In this document: positions 50,431 through 59,395 of the stretch, piece after piece | Position numbering within the stretch: position 1 is the first letter of the stretch | How the letters are laid out: each line of letters begins with the position of its first letter | Assembly: GCF_020881035.1 (NCBI RefSeq) | Contig: NZ_JAJITC010000002.1 | Coordinates: 124,001-188,000, forward strand | DNA from: Paraburkholderia translucens | GTDB taxonomy: Bacteria; Pseudomonadota; Gammaproteobacteria; Burkholderiales; Burkholderiaceae | Direction of reading: 5' to 3' | Length of the DNA: 64,000 nucleotides | Position numbers and translations under genes: made by a program | Notes under the pieces: generated by a model | Databases searched by the model: none | Told to the model about the DNA's origin: nothing | Seen by the model: the letters and a program-made list of their open reading frames with translations, nothing else

Positions 50431-51189
50431 ATGCGGCTGACAGGTAAAACGGCCATCGTCACGGGCGGCGGTTCGGGATTCGGCGAAGGCATCGCGAAGA
50501 CCTTTGCGCGCGAAGGCGCGAACGTCGTGGTCAACGACCTCAACGGGCCGGCCGCCGAACGGGTCGCGAGCGAGATCGCGATTGCGGGCGGCAAGGCGAT
50601 CGCGGTGCCCGGCAACGTCGCGCAACGCGACGACTGGCGCACGTTGCGCGAGGCCGCTTTGGGCGATTTCGGGAGCGTGCAGATCGTGGTCAACAACGCG
50701 GGCACCACGCATCGCAACAAGCCGGTGCTCGAAGTGACCGAGGCCGAGTTCGACCGCGTCTATGCGGTCAACGTGAAAAGCATCTACTGGAGCGTGCAGG
50801 AGTTCGTGCCGTATTTCCGCGAGCGAGGCGGCGGCAGCTTCATCAATATCGCGTCGACGGCGGGCGTGCGGCCGCGCCCGGGACTCGTCTGGTACAACGG
50901 CAGCAAGGGCGCGGTGATCGTCGCGAGCAAGTCGCTCGCGGTCGAGCTCGGGCCGGAGCGCATTCGCGTGAACTGCGTGAATCCGGTGATTGGCGAGACC
51001 GCGCTGCTGTCCGAGTTCATGGGCGTCGAGGATACGCCGCAGAATCGGCAGAAGTTTCTCGCGGGCATTCCGCTCGGACGGTTTTCGACGCCCCAGGATG
51101 TTGCGAATGCGGCGCTGTATCTGGCTTCCGACGAAGCGGAGTTCATTACCGGCGTATGCCTCGAAGTGGATGGAGGGCGCTGCGTATAG
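50431..51189 (+). CDS. SDR-family oxidoreductase
   Basis: 252 residues. TGGGSGFGEGIA cofactor loop, NNAG, catalytic Ser (NIASTAG) and YNGSK (Tyr-xxx-Lys), C-terminal PVIGETALL. A 3-ketoacyl reductase-like or glucose dehydrogenase-like alcohol dehydrogenase. 58 bases after the aldehyde dehydrogenase; probably oxidises the alcohol feeding it. AACGGAG ribosome site. Confidence 0.92.
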   Translation: MRLTGKTAIVTGGGSGFGEGIAKTFAREGANVVVNDLNGPAAERVASEIAIAGGKAIAVPGNVAQRDDWRTLREAALGDFGSVQIVVNNAGTTHRNKPVLEVTEAEFDRVYAVNVKSIYWSVQEFVPYFRERGGGSFINIASTAGVRPRPGLVWYNGSKGAVIVASKSLAVELGPERIRVNCVNPVIGETALLSEFMGVEDTPQNRQKFLAGIPLGRFSTPQDVANAALYLASDEAEFITGVCLEVDGGRCV

Positions 51190-51259
51190 CGGCGAGTGAA
51201 GGCAGTGGGTGAAGGGCTGCGCCCGTAGTTCATTTCCATAAAAAGGAGGAGACACAGTC

Positions 51260-51598
51260 ATGGCCGGTCCCGCAGATCCGCTCCACCACCCCGGCGCAGG
51301 CGCGCCGCCTTCCACGTTCGAAGAGGCGACCTACCGCAAGGTCACATGGCGGCTCGCGCCGCTGTTGATGCTCTGCTACATCGTCGCATATCTGGATCTC
51401 GCGGGCACCGGCGCCGCTGCCGGGATCGCAATGATCGACTCGATCGGCAACCTTGCTGGCTCCCTGTGTCCTTATGCTGTGGGGTGGCTGAAGCAGGTCA
51501 CTGCCGCGAACGACTCCGGCATGTCTATGCTCGCGGCCTTCATGGTGCTCGGCGGCCTGCTAGCGATCAGTGTGCTGGCGAGGATGGTCAATAAGTGA
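51260..51598 (+). pseudogene. MFS (ACS-type) transporter remnant with in-frame internal deletion
   Basis: 112 residues. First 46 match the N-terminus of anion:cation symporters (YRKVTWRLAPLLMLCYIVAYLD), then it jumps directly to the last 65 residues (GTGAAAGIAMIDSIGNLAGSLCPYAVGWLK). Roughly 300 residues with helices 2-10 are missing, but the frame is kept and the start and AAGGAGGAG site are intact. Cannot transport. Seems to be the decayed third gene of the preceding operon. Confidence 0.85.
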
Positions 51599-51824
51599 GG
51601 TGACTGACATGGGGCCTTGGCGGTGCGCAACCGCCAGGGCTTTGCGTTGGAACGAAGTGAATTCCAGACAACGCTCATCGCTCCCGGCGCCAAGCACTCA
51701 CTGAATAAGCCGCTTCAATCATTCGCAGCTCCGCACGCTTTGATTCCTGCCCGCTTAACGCCTACAACAAGGGATGTCCGGCAATGTTCTTCCCGGCCGG
51801 ATAAAAACGGCAGTGGAGGCGTAA

Positions 51825-52427
51825 ATGAGCTATCAACTAATGGGCAGCATCCTCGAGGTATGTGAGTGCAAAGTGCTGTGTCCGTGCTGGATCGGAGAAG
51901 ACCCCGACAACGGCACTTGCCGCAGCGCACTTGCTTACCACTACGAGAAAGGCACGATCGACGGCGTCGATGTGTCAGGCTTGACGGTCGCGTTCGCGGC
52001 ATTCATTCCGGGCAACGTGCTGAAAGGCGGCTGGCGCGTCGCGATGTTCGTCGACGAGCGCGCGAGCGATGCGCAATTCGACGCCTTGGTGAGCGTGCAT
52101 AACGGCGAGCGCGGCGGACCGCTCGCGGATCTCGTGAAGTTGATCGGCGAAGTCGTGTCCGTCGAGCGCGCATCGATCGAATACACGGTCGTCGACGGCA
52201 AGGGCAAGATGAAAGTCGGCGAAGTGATCGCGGCCGAAATGGAACCGTATCGTGGCCCGACCGGCGAGCCGACCAAGCTCGTCGAAAGCATCTTCTCGAC
52301 GATACCGGGATCTCCTGCGTTCGTCGGCAAAGCGAACTCATTTCGACTGCGCCACGAAAAGCTCAATCTGGATCTCGCATTGACGGGACATAACGCGATT
52401 CAGGGATCGTTCAGCTTCGCGTCGTGA
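51825..52427 (+). CDS. DUF1326 protein
   Basis: 200 residues. CECKVLCPCWIGEDPDNGTC near the N-terminus gives a Cys cluster suited to metal binding, followed by AYHYEKGTIDGVDVSGL and AGYR-like beta strands. Function of the family is unknown. Overlaps the next gene by 4 bases. The pairing DUF1326-DUF2182 recurs in many bacteria. Confidence 0.88.
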   Translation: MSYQLMGSILEVCECKVLCPCWIGEDPDNGTCRSALAYHYEKGTIDGVDVSGLTVAFAAFIPGNVLKGGWRVAMFVDERASDAQFDALVSVHNGERGGPLADLVKLIGEVVSVERASIEYTVVDGKGKMKVGEVIAAEMEPYRGPTGEPTKLVESIFSTIPGSPAFVGKANSFRLRHEKLNLDLALTGHNAIQGSFSFAS

Positions 52428-53221
52428 AGATGCTCCAGCGCTCGCGGCTGTTCGCGCCGCTCTTCGTCGTATTGACGACCAGCGCGTGGATCGCGTTATG
52501 GATGTGGGACGCAGGCCCGTATGCGCGCTATCTGCGTCATGCGAGCTGGGCCGAACTGCCCCTCGTCGGCGCGATATGCCGCGAGGTGCCCGGCGCGAGT
52601 CTCGCGCTTTCGGCGTTGCTGCACAGCGTCGCATGGCTCCTGATGATCGCGGCGATGATGCTGCCGACCGCCTTTCCGCTCTTCGATGCCTTCAGGCGAA
52701 TGACGAACGGTCGCGAAAACCAGGGCACGCTGGTAGCGTTGTTGATCGCCGGTTACGCGACGGCCTGGGCACTATTCGGCATCGCCGCGCACGGCTTCGA
52801 CGAGGCGCTCCATCGCGTTGCAGACCAATCGCCGACGCTGCTCGGAGACGGCTGGCTGATCGGCGCTGCGATCCTCGCGCTCGCGGGCGCCTATCAGTTC
52901 AGCGGCCTCAAGCATCGATGTCTCGACAAGTGCCGCTCGCCGCTCATGTTCATCACCGAGCATTGGCGCGGCAGGAGCGCACGCCGCGAGAGCTTTCTGC
53001 TCGGCATCAGTCATGGCGCCTTCTGCATCGGCTGCTGCTGGGCGCTGATGTTGCTGATGTTCGCGGTCGGCACCGGAAGCGTCGGCTGGATGCTGGCGCT
53101 CGGCGCGATCATGGCGGCCGAGAAGAATTTCCGCTGGGGCCGGTCCATCGGCACGCCGCTCGGCGTCGCGTTGATCGCCTGGTCCGCGTGGATCGTCCTA
53201 CGGCACGCTCTCGCCGGCTGA
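52424..53221 (+). CDS. DUF2182 integral membrane protein
   Basis: 265 residues, about seven helices. Hallmarks of the family: MIAAMMLPTAFPLF, AGAYQFSGLKHRCLDKCRSPLMF and GAFCIGCCWALMLLMF. Conserved Cys, Met and His in membrane segments suggest metal binding or transport. Translationally coupled to DUF1326, implying a shared complex. Substrate not known. Confidence 0.9.
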   Translation: MKMLQRSRLFAPLFVVLTTSAWIALWMWDAGPYARYLRHASWAELPLVGAICREVPGASLALSALLHSVAWLLMIAAMMLPTAFPLFDAFRRMTNGRENQGTLVALLIAGYATAWALFGIAAHGFDEALHRVADQSPTLLGDGWLIGAAILALAGAYQFSGLKHRCLDKCRSPLMFITEHWRGRSARRESFLLGISHGAFCIGCCWALMLLMFAVGTGSVGWMLALGAIMAAEKNFRWGRSIGTPLGVALIAWSAWIVLRHALAG

Positions 53222-53296
53222 CAGATGCCCGTCCATCATGCGCCCAACGCGCGGCCTCGCGACACTGAACGCGCATAGCAGCCGCCGCCGCGACTG

Positions 53297-53695
53297 CTAC
53301 TGCGTCACGGGAGCGTGACAGCAAACGCAAATCTTGTTTCCCTCCGGGTCCCGGAAGTACGCCCCGTAATAGTCCGGGCGGTAGTGTGGCCGCAAGCCCG
53401 GAGGGCCTTCGCAGGAACCTGAATTGGCCAGCGCGCTCGCGTAGGCGTTGTCGACCGAGCGACGATCGGCCGCGAGCAACGCCACCATTTGCCCGTTTCC
53501 GTGTTCCGCCGGGTTGCCGTCGTATGGCCTGCCGATCAGGAAGAGCGGACGCGGCATACCCTCTGCCATCCAACCCGCCCACGGTTTATCCGGCTCACAA
53601 AACTTCAGTTTGTGTCCCAACTCACGCATGACGGCCGAATAGAATCTGAAGGCTCGATCAAAGTCATTAACTCCAACGAATACATGCGAAATCAT
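53297..53695 (-). CDS. VOC-family (glyoxalase-like) protein
   Basis: 132 residues. HVFVGVNDFDRAFRFYSAVM, GNGQMVALLA, YYGAYFRDPEGNKICVCCH match the glyoxalase/dioxygenase fold with metal-binding residues near the termini. Substrate unknown. The 5' end lies 29 bases from the IS630 element, which may have cut it off from its promoter. Confidence 0.88.
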   Translation of the reverse strand: MISHVFVGVNDFDRAFRFYSAVMRELGHKLKFCEPDKPWAGWMAEGMPRPLFLIGRPYDGNPAEHGNGQMVALLAADRRSVDNAYASALANSGSCEGPPGLRPHYRPDYYGAYFRDPEGNKICVCCHAPVTQ

Positions 53696-53750
53696 CTTGA
53701 TCTTTTCCTGTTCGCTGGAACCTAGTGTCGTGAGTTAGAAGTTCGTTGAA

Positions 53751-53993
53751 TCAATTTCCCGGTCGTTCTGGAATGGCGAAATGTTGATTAAAGAGCCGCT
53801 CGGACTCGCGCAGTCCTTCTTCGGTAAAGATCACGGACTTCGTCTTGTTGACCGGGTCTTCGATGAAGCCCCGTTCGTAGAGTCGGTTCAGCACATCCCA
53901 GTCGAAACCCTTCCATGCGCGGTATCGGTCATGCAGGGTCAGGTAGAGAAGTGCCAGGGCGACTTCATCAATTGCGTCGGTGTTGATGTTCAT
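53751..53993 (-). CDS. IS630-associated DUF6429-like protein
   Basis: 80 residues beginning [22 protein letters not shown]; helical, with W and Y-rich region. Starts in the transposase stop codon (ATGA overlap) and ends inside the terminal repeat. Accessory gene of some IS630 elements; role unknown. Confidence 0.75.
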   Translation of the reverse strand: MNINTDAIDEVALALLYLTLHDRYRAWKGFDWDVLNRLYERGFIEDPVNKTKSVIFTEEGLRESERLFNQHFAIPERPGN

Positions 53994-55084
53994 GATGCTT
54001 CGCCCGCGGCCGTCCGAACCCGCATACAAAACCGTTCGAGACTGGCCAGAATTTCACCAGCCGACTTGCTCCAGGAAAACGGTGTTGGATTGGCGTTGTA
54101 GATGTCCAGGTATTGACGGATCGCGTCTTCGAGTTGACGTGTCGAGCGATGCGTACCGCGTCGAAGGTATTTTTCAGTGAGCGAGGCGAACCAACGTTCG
54201 ACCTGATTAAGCCACGACGCCGAGGTGGGCGTGAAGTGAACATGGAAGCGAGGATGTCGAGCAAACCAGGCTTTGATCGAGGGCGTTTTGTGCGTGCCAT
54301 AGTTGTCCATCACCAGATGCACATCCAGGTGCGATGGCACACTGGCTTCGATGGTGCGCAGAAAGCGCACGAATTCGCTGCTGCGGTGGCGCCGATGTAC
54401 CTCGCCGATCACCTCGCCAGTAGCGATGTCCAGCGCCGCGAACAGCGTAGTCGTGCCGTGGCGCATGTAATCGTGGGTGCGTCGTTCCGGGATGCCGGGT
54501 GCCAACGGCAGCATGGGTTGCGTGCGATCGAGCGCCTGAATCTGGCTCTTCTCGTCCACGCACAACACCATGGCCTTAAGCGGCGGATCCAGGTAAAGCC
54601 CGACGATATCTCGCACCTTGTCGACGAACATCGGATCACTGGAGAGTTTGAACGTTTCCTGCCGATGCGGCTGCAGACCAAAAGCACGCCAGATCCGTGT
54701 GACCGCCGTTTGCGACAATTTCATCTCACGAGCCATCGTGCGCGTGCTCCAGTGAGTCGAGCCGACAGGTACGGACTCAAGCGTCTTTGCGATGACCGCA
54801 TCGACGCGAGCGTCATCAATCGTCCTCGGCGCGCCGGGCCGAGGCGCATCGAGCAGTCCGTCCAGACGATGCATTACGAACCGCGCCCGCCACTTCGATA
54901 CCGTTTGCTGAGTGACCCGCTGTTTCGCCGCAACGCTCTTGTTGTCCAAGCCATCGGCACAGGCCAACACGATGCGCGCCCGCAATGCGAGAGCTTGTGC
55001 GGTCTTGCGTCGCATTGTCAGCGCTTGCAGTTCTTCGCGCTCCGATTCGCTCAGCACCAATTCCCCTTTGGGCCGTCCGCTCAT
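53990..55084 (-). CDS. IS630-family transposase
   Basis: 364 residues. N-terminal helix-turn-helix ([21 protein letters not shown]), second Arg-rich segment, and DDE catalytic core: Asp in [11 protein letters not shown], Asp in [10 protein letters not shown], Glu in WLNQVERWF. Full length, no frameshift, so the element may be functional. Confidence 0.96.
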   Translation of the reverse strand: MSGRPKGELVLSESEREELQALTMRRKTAQALALRARIVLACADGLDNKSVAAKQRVTQQTVSKWRARFVMHRLDGLLDAPRPGAPRTIDDARVDAVIAKTLESVPVGSTHWSTRTMAREMKLSQTAVTRIWRAFGLQPHRQETFKLSSDPMFVDKVRDIVGLYLDPPLKAMVLCVDEKSQIQALDRTQPMLPLAPGIPERRTHDYMRHGTTTLFAALDIATGEVIGEVHRRHRSSEFVRFLRTIEASVPSHLDVHLVMDNYGTHKTPSIKAWFARHPRFHVHFTPTSASWLNQVERWFASLTEKYLRRGTHRSTRQLEDAIRQYLDIYNANPTPFSWSKSAGEILASLERFCMRVRTAAGEAS

Positions 55085-55236
55085 CCTTGCCTCCTCGCAT
55101 CAAGTGCCACACAGAACACTTTAGTACGCGATCGGCATCATTCAATGAATTTTTAACTCACGACACTAGCCGCGTAGTTCCGCAAGCACGGTCCTGCTGG
55201 TTCACTGAAAAACGGCGGCCTCCGAAAGCCGCGACT

Positions 55237-57207
55237 TCAGTCATCTTCCGTTGCCCTGCCCCGCTCCGCCGCCGGCATCCTGCGATAGATGGTATTGCGC
55301 GACACCCCGAGCGCACGCGCCGCGGCCGAAACGTTGCCGCCATATCGCGCCAGCGTCATGGCGACCACCGACGTGGCGACATCCTCCAGCCGCGCACCGT
55401 CATGCGCCGAAACATCGCCACTGCCGCCATCACGATCCGCGCCACGAACGTCATCCAGAAAATCATCCGGCAGATGCTCCCACCGGATCTCCGCATCCTC
55501 CTCCACCATTGCCGCCGCAGTGCGCAGCAGGTTAGCCAGTTGCCGGCAGTTGCCCGGCCACGCATGCCGCCCGAACACGGCCATCACGTCCGGCGCAACG
55601 CTGAGCGTCCGCCGCCCTCCGCTTTCAACTGATTCCCGCTGCAACATCTTCTCCACCACCACCGCGAGATCGCCACGCTCGCGCAACGACGGCAAGCGAA
55701 CCGCAAGCCCGTTGATCCGATAGTAAAGATCCTCACGGAACTGGTTCTGCGCGATCATTTCGCGCAAGTTACGGTGTGTCGCGCAGATGATGGACACATC
55801 GACGGGAACCGCTCTCGCGGCTCCAAGCGGCGTCACGAGCCGCTCCTGCAACACGCGCAGCAGCCGCACCTGCAACGAATACGGCATATCCCCGATCTCG
55901 TCGAGAAACAGCGTGCCGCCATTCGCCTGCATCAGCTTGCCGGTCGCCCCTTTGCGCCGCGCGCCGGTGAACGCACCTTCTTCGTAACCGAACAGCTCGG
56001 ATTCGATCAGCGACTCCGGAATCGACGCGCAATTGACCGCGACGAAGGGGCCGTCGCGGCGCGGCGAATCGTTGTGGATCGCCTGCGCGAGCAACTCCTT
56101 GCCCGTGCCTGTCTCGCCGGTGATCAGAATCGGAATGTCCTTGCCGAGCACCTTGCGAACCTTGGCGATCAGCGCGGAGACGCGCGCGTCGCCGGTGTCG
56201 AGATCGCTGAGCCGCGACAGTCCCGCAGCCGGCTGACGCGCATTCGCACGCACCGGCTGCACGGCGGCGACGCTCTGCACATCGACCGCTCCACGCCCCT
56301 GCCCCAACGACGGCCGCCTGAACTGCGCACGCGCGCAAACCACCGCACCGTTGTACAGATTCAGCGTCAAATGCGGCGCGACGCCATGCGTCAAGCGGTC
56401 CATCAGTTGCGCATACGAGATCTGGAACAGCGACGACAGCGTATGCGCGCGCAGCGCGGCAAGGGACAGGCCGAGCTGAAACTGCGCGCTTCGGTTCGCA
56501 GACAGAAAGCGGCCATCGTCCGTGAACGCAATGATCCCTTCCATCAGCGTGCCGAGGAACTCGGGCCGTCCGTGGAAAGACACTTGCAGCACGTCACGGA
56601 ACGCGGTCGAGAACAGATGGTTTTCGATCATTTGCACCGACATCTTCGCCAGCGCCATCGTGTGCTGGTGATAGCTGCGGTGGTCGCCGGTCACGTCGAG
56701 CACGCCGATCAGATCGCCGTACGGATCGAGAATCGGCACACTCGAACAGGTCAGGAAACGGTTCGCCGCCAGATAGTGCTGGTCGCCATGAACGACCATC
56801 GCGCAGCCCTCGGCCAGCGCGGTGCCGATCGCGTTGGTGCCCTGGCGATCCTCGGCCCAGTTCGCGCCGGGCCGCAGCGCCACCTTTTCCGCGCGATGCA
56901 GGAAGTCGTCATCGCCGATCGAATGCAGGATCAAGCCTTCGGCGTTGGTCAGCACGATCATGCTTTGGGTGTTGACGATCTGCTCGCGCAGCGTCTCCAT
57001 GACCGGCATCGCATGCGCGCACAGCGTTTGGTTCTGTTCGCGTTTCAGCGCGAGGCCCGTGTCGGAGAGGATGTCGTAATCCGGCCGGATCGATGCGCTC
57101 AGGCCGAATGTCTCGGAGCGTTCGTGGGCTTTCTGGATGACCGGCGCGGGACAGCCGTTGACGCGGTTGGCAGCGGCATGGCCGGGCGGATGAACGTCGT
57201 GGCGCAT
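55237..57207 (-). CDS. acoR: AcoR-type sigma-54 activator
   Basis: 656 residues. N-terminal GAF-like sensor (TNAEGLILHSIGDD, GTNAIGTALAEG, SVPILDPYGDLIGVLDVTGDH), PAS-like segment, AAA+ with Walker A GETGTGKE, GAFTGA loop and Walker B GGTLFLDE, and C-terminal Fis helix-turn-helix. Start at 57207 with AGGAGGAG upstream. Divergent from the aldehyde dehydrogenase it presumably controls in response to acetoin, ethanol or an aldehyde. Confidence 0.92.
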   Translation of the reverse strand: MRHDVHPPGHAAANRVNGCPAPVIQKAHERSETFGLSASIRPDYDILSDTGLALKREQNQTLCAHAMPVMETLREQIVNTQSMIVLTNAEGLILHSIGDDDFLHRAEKVALRPGANWAEDRQGTNAIGTALAEGCAMVVHGDQHYLAANRFLTCSSVPILDPYGDLIGVLDVTGDHRSYHQHTMALAKMSVQMIENHLFSTAFRDVLQVSFHGRPEFLGTLMEGIIAFTDDGRFLSANRSAQFQLGLSLAALRAHTLSSLFQISYAQLMDRLTHGVAPHLTLNLYNGAVVCARAQFRRPSLGQGRGAVDVQSVAAVQPVRANARQPAAGLSRLSDLDTGDARVSALIAKVRKVLGKDIPILITGETGTGKELLAQAIHNDSPRRDGPFVAVNCASIPESLIESELFGYEEGAFTGARRKGATGKLMQANGGTLFLDEIGDMPYSLQVRLLRVLQERLVTPLGAARAVPVDVSIICATHRNLREMIAQNQFREDLYYRINGLAVRLPSLRERGDLAVVVEKMLQRESVESGGRRTLSVAPDVMAVFGRHAWPGNCRQLANLLRTAAAMVEEDAEIRWEHLPDDFLDDVRGADRDGGSGDVSAHDGARLEDVATSVVAMTLARYGGNVSAAARALGVSRNTIYRRMPAAERGRATEDD

Positions 57208-57348
57208 TGTCTCCTCCTGAATGCGTCCGGGTCGTGCCGGACGCTTCGATGCGTGGACAGGATACTCCCTTTGCCACCGCGACGGCCGCCCTCGGCGAGC
57301 CGCGCGGGCGCGCGCCATTGATCTGTGTCAGCTTCGGCCCGTTTGCGG

Positions 57349-57389
57349 CGTTTCTGAACACCGGCAGCCGGCGCCAGTGTTCAGAAACG
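57349..57389. promoter_or_regulatory. Perfect upstream palindrome, likely AcoR enhancer site
   Basis: CGTTTCTGAACAC (57349-57361) and its exact complement GTGTTCAGAAACG (57377-57389), spacer 15 bases. Lies 58-98 bases upstream of the sigma-54 promoter of the aldehyde dehydrogenase gene, a normal enhancer distance. Confidence 0.7.
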
Positions 57390-57446
57390 GAACACTTCCA
57401 CCTATAGGGCCCACCGCAATCCGTGAAACTTCGCACTTCGATGCAT

Positions 57447-57462
57447 TGGTACGGTTCCTGCC
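57447..57462 (+). promoter_or_regulatory. Sigma-54 promoter of the aldehyde dehydrogenase
   Basis: TGGTACGGTTCCTGCC fits the -24/-12 consensus (GG and GC in register). Predicted start near 57473, about 40 bases before the ATG. Confidence 0.75.
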
Positions 57463-57513
57463 TGAGGTCGTCCGCGCAGTGACCCGATCACCATCACAAA
57501 ACGGAGACAAGTG

Positions 57514-59040
57514 ATGAATCCATTTGACCTTCAAGCGCTCGGCATCGACATCGAGTATCCCTATCGGCAGCGCTACGAAAACTACATCGGCGGCAAGTGG
57601 GTGCCGCCGGTCGGCGGCGACTACTTCGACAACGTGTCGCCGATCAACGGGCAACCGTTCTGTCGCGTGCCGCGCTCGAACGCCGCCGACATCGACCTCG
57701 CCATCGACGCCGCGCACGCGGCGCGCCGCAAATGGGGGAAGACGTCCGTCACGGAGCGCGCGAACCTGCTGCTCGCCGTAGCCGAGCGGATGGAGAAGAA
57801 CCTGAAGCTGCTCGCCGTCGCCGAGACGATCGACAACGGCAAGCCGCTGCGCGAAACGATGGCCGCGGACCTGCCGCTCGCCGTCGATCATTTCCGCTAT
57901 TTCGCGGGCTGCATCCGCGCCCAGGAAGGCAGTATCTCGGAGATCGACGACAACACGGTCGCTTATCACTTTCACGAGCCGGTCGGAGTCGTCGGTCAGA
58001 TCATTCCGTGGAATTTCCCGCTGCTGATGGCCGCGTGGAAGCTGGCGCCCGCACTCGCGGCCGGCTGCTGCGTCGTGATGAAGCCCGCCGAACAAACGCC
58101 GGCTTCGATACTCGTGCTGATCGAGCTGATCGGCGACCTGTTCCCGGCAGGGGTCGTCAACATCGTCAGCGGCTTCGGCAAGGAAGCGGGCGAAGCGCTC
58201 GCCACCAGCAAGCGCATCGCGAAGATCGCCTTCACCGGCTCGACGCCGGTCGGCAAGCGCATCCTGCACGCGGCGGCGGAGAACCTGATTCCGTCGACGG
58301 TCGAACTCGGCGGCAAGAGCCCGAACATCTTCTTCGCCGACGTGCTCGATCGCGAAGACGCGTTCCTCGACAAGGCGCTCGAAGGTCTCGCGATGTTCGC
58401 GCTGAACCAGGGTGAAGTGTGTACGTGCCCGTCGCGCGTGCTGGTTCAGGAGTCCGTTTACGAGCGTTTCATCGAGAAAGCGATTGCCCGGGTGGAGCGC
58501 ATCAAGGCCGGCCACCCGCTGAATCTGGAAACGATGATCGGCGCGCAGGCGTCGCAGCAGCAGCTCGACAAGATCCTGTCGTATATCGACATTGGCCGCA
58601 ATGAAGGAGCGCAGTGCCTCGTCGGCGGCGAGCGCACCACGCCCGGCGCCGGCCTCGGCGAGGGCTTCTATGTGAAGCCGACCATGCTGTTCGGCAAAAA
58701 CGATATGCGCGTGTTCCAGGAGGAGATTTTCGGGCCGGTCGCTTCGGTGATGACGTTCAAGGACGAACAGCAGGCGATCGAGATCGCGAACGACACGTAC
58801 TACGGCCTCGGCGCCGGCGTGTGGACGCGCGACGGCACTCGCGCTTACAGGATGGGACGCGAGATCGAGGCGGGACGCGTGTGGACCAACTGCTATCACC
58901 TGTATCCGGCACATGCGGCGTTCGGTGGTTACAAGCAGTCGGGGATCGGGCGCGAAACGCACAAGATGGCCTTGTCGAACTATCAGCAAACGAAGTGTCT
59001 GCTGGTGAGCTACCAGGCGGAGGCGCTCGGATTCTTCTAA
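57514..59040 (+). CDS. acoD: Acetaldehyde dehydrogenase (AcoD/AldB/ExaC-type)
   Basis: 508 residues. [64 protein letters not shown] (general base), [11 protein letters not shown] (catalytic Cys), [14 protein letters not shown]. Oxidises acetaldehyde from acetoin or ethanol. The start is ATG at 57514 rather than the preceding GTG. Controlled by acoR (divergent) through the sigma-54 promoter at 57447. Confidence 0.94.
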   Translation: MNPFDLQALGIDIEYPYRQRYENYIGGKWVPPVGGDYFDNVSPINGQPFCRVPRSNAADIDLAIDAAHAARRKWGKTSVTERANLLLAVAERMEKNLKLLAVAETIDNGKPLRETMAADLPLAVDHFRYFAGCIRAQEGSISEIDDNTVAYHFHEPVGVVGQIIPWNFPLLMAAWKLAPALAAGCCVVMKPAEQTPASILVLIELIGDLFPAGVVNIVSGFGKEAGEALATSKRIAKIAFTGSTPVGKRILHAAAENLIPSTVELGGKSPNIFFADVLDREDAFLDKALEGLAMFALNQGEVCTCPSRVLVQESVYERFIEKAIARVERIKAGHPLNLETMIGAQASQQQLDKILSYIDIGRNEGAQCLVGGERTTPGAGLGEGFYVKPTMLFGKNDMRVFQEEIFGPVASVMTFKDEQQAIEIANDTYYGLGAGVWTRDGTRAYRMGREIEAGRVWTNCYHLYPAHAAFGGYKQSGIGRETHKMALSNYQQTKCLLVSYQAEALGFF

Positions 59041-59260
59041 GCGGTGGCGCGTCGTCTACCGACGACGCGCGCCGAGGATGCAGCCGGACGGCGTGGTGGC
59101 CGCTCCGGTGCATCGAGGATGCTTCACTCTGAAGGCGGCGGCAGTCCGTTCGCTGACAATTTAAAGAATTGCCTATACAGGCTAAAAATTCGTCCAATTC
59201 TGATAGCCCCCTGTCGTCCCACTCCCGATACTGGCGTTCGCACATAACAAGGGAGAAGCG
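59041..59260 (+). promoter_or_regulatory. Upstream region of the T6SS cassette
   Basis: 220 bases; AT-rich in its second half. A possible promoter has CTGACA (59153-59158) and TATACA (59174-59179), spacer 15. A weak sigma-54-like match begins at 59097. CGAGGATGC occurs twice. Confidence 0.35.
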
Positions 59261-59380
59261 ATGAAGAACGGCAACGGCCAGCCGATGATCCGGCTCGCGG
59301 ACAAGGCAACATACAACGGCAAACGGGTCAGCCTTGCCGGTGACAGGACAGGCTGCGGTGCGATGCTGAGCGCTTCCTGA
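59261..59380 (+). CDS. Shrunken PAAR-like protein (39 residues)
   Basis: Preceded by AAGGGAGAAG. Starts MKNGNGQPMIRLADKA, the usual beginning of about 85-residue Burkholderia PAAR proteins, and ends DRTGCGAMLSAS, their usual end; about 45 residues between are absent, in frame. PAAR proteins cap the VgrG spike of T6SS. Too short for a normal PAAR cone, so either decayed or a minimal tip. Stops 15 bases before vgrG. Confidence 0.7.
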   Translation: MKNGNGQPMIRLADKATYNGKRVSLAGDRTGCGAMLSAS

Positions 59381-59395
59381 TTCCCAGGACACACC

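Larger units (their letters stand above)
53725..55166 (-). mobile_element. IS630-family insertion sequence, complete
   Basis: 1442 bases flanked by duplicated TA (53723-53724 and 55167-55168), the usual IS630 target. Terminal inverted repeats of about 29 bases with four mismatches, both starting GTGTCGTGAGTTA. Contains a full DDE transposase and a small partner gene. It looks recently active. It lies between the VOC gene and acoR. Confidence 0.93.
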
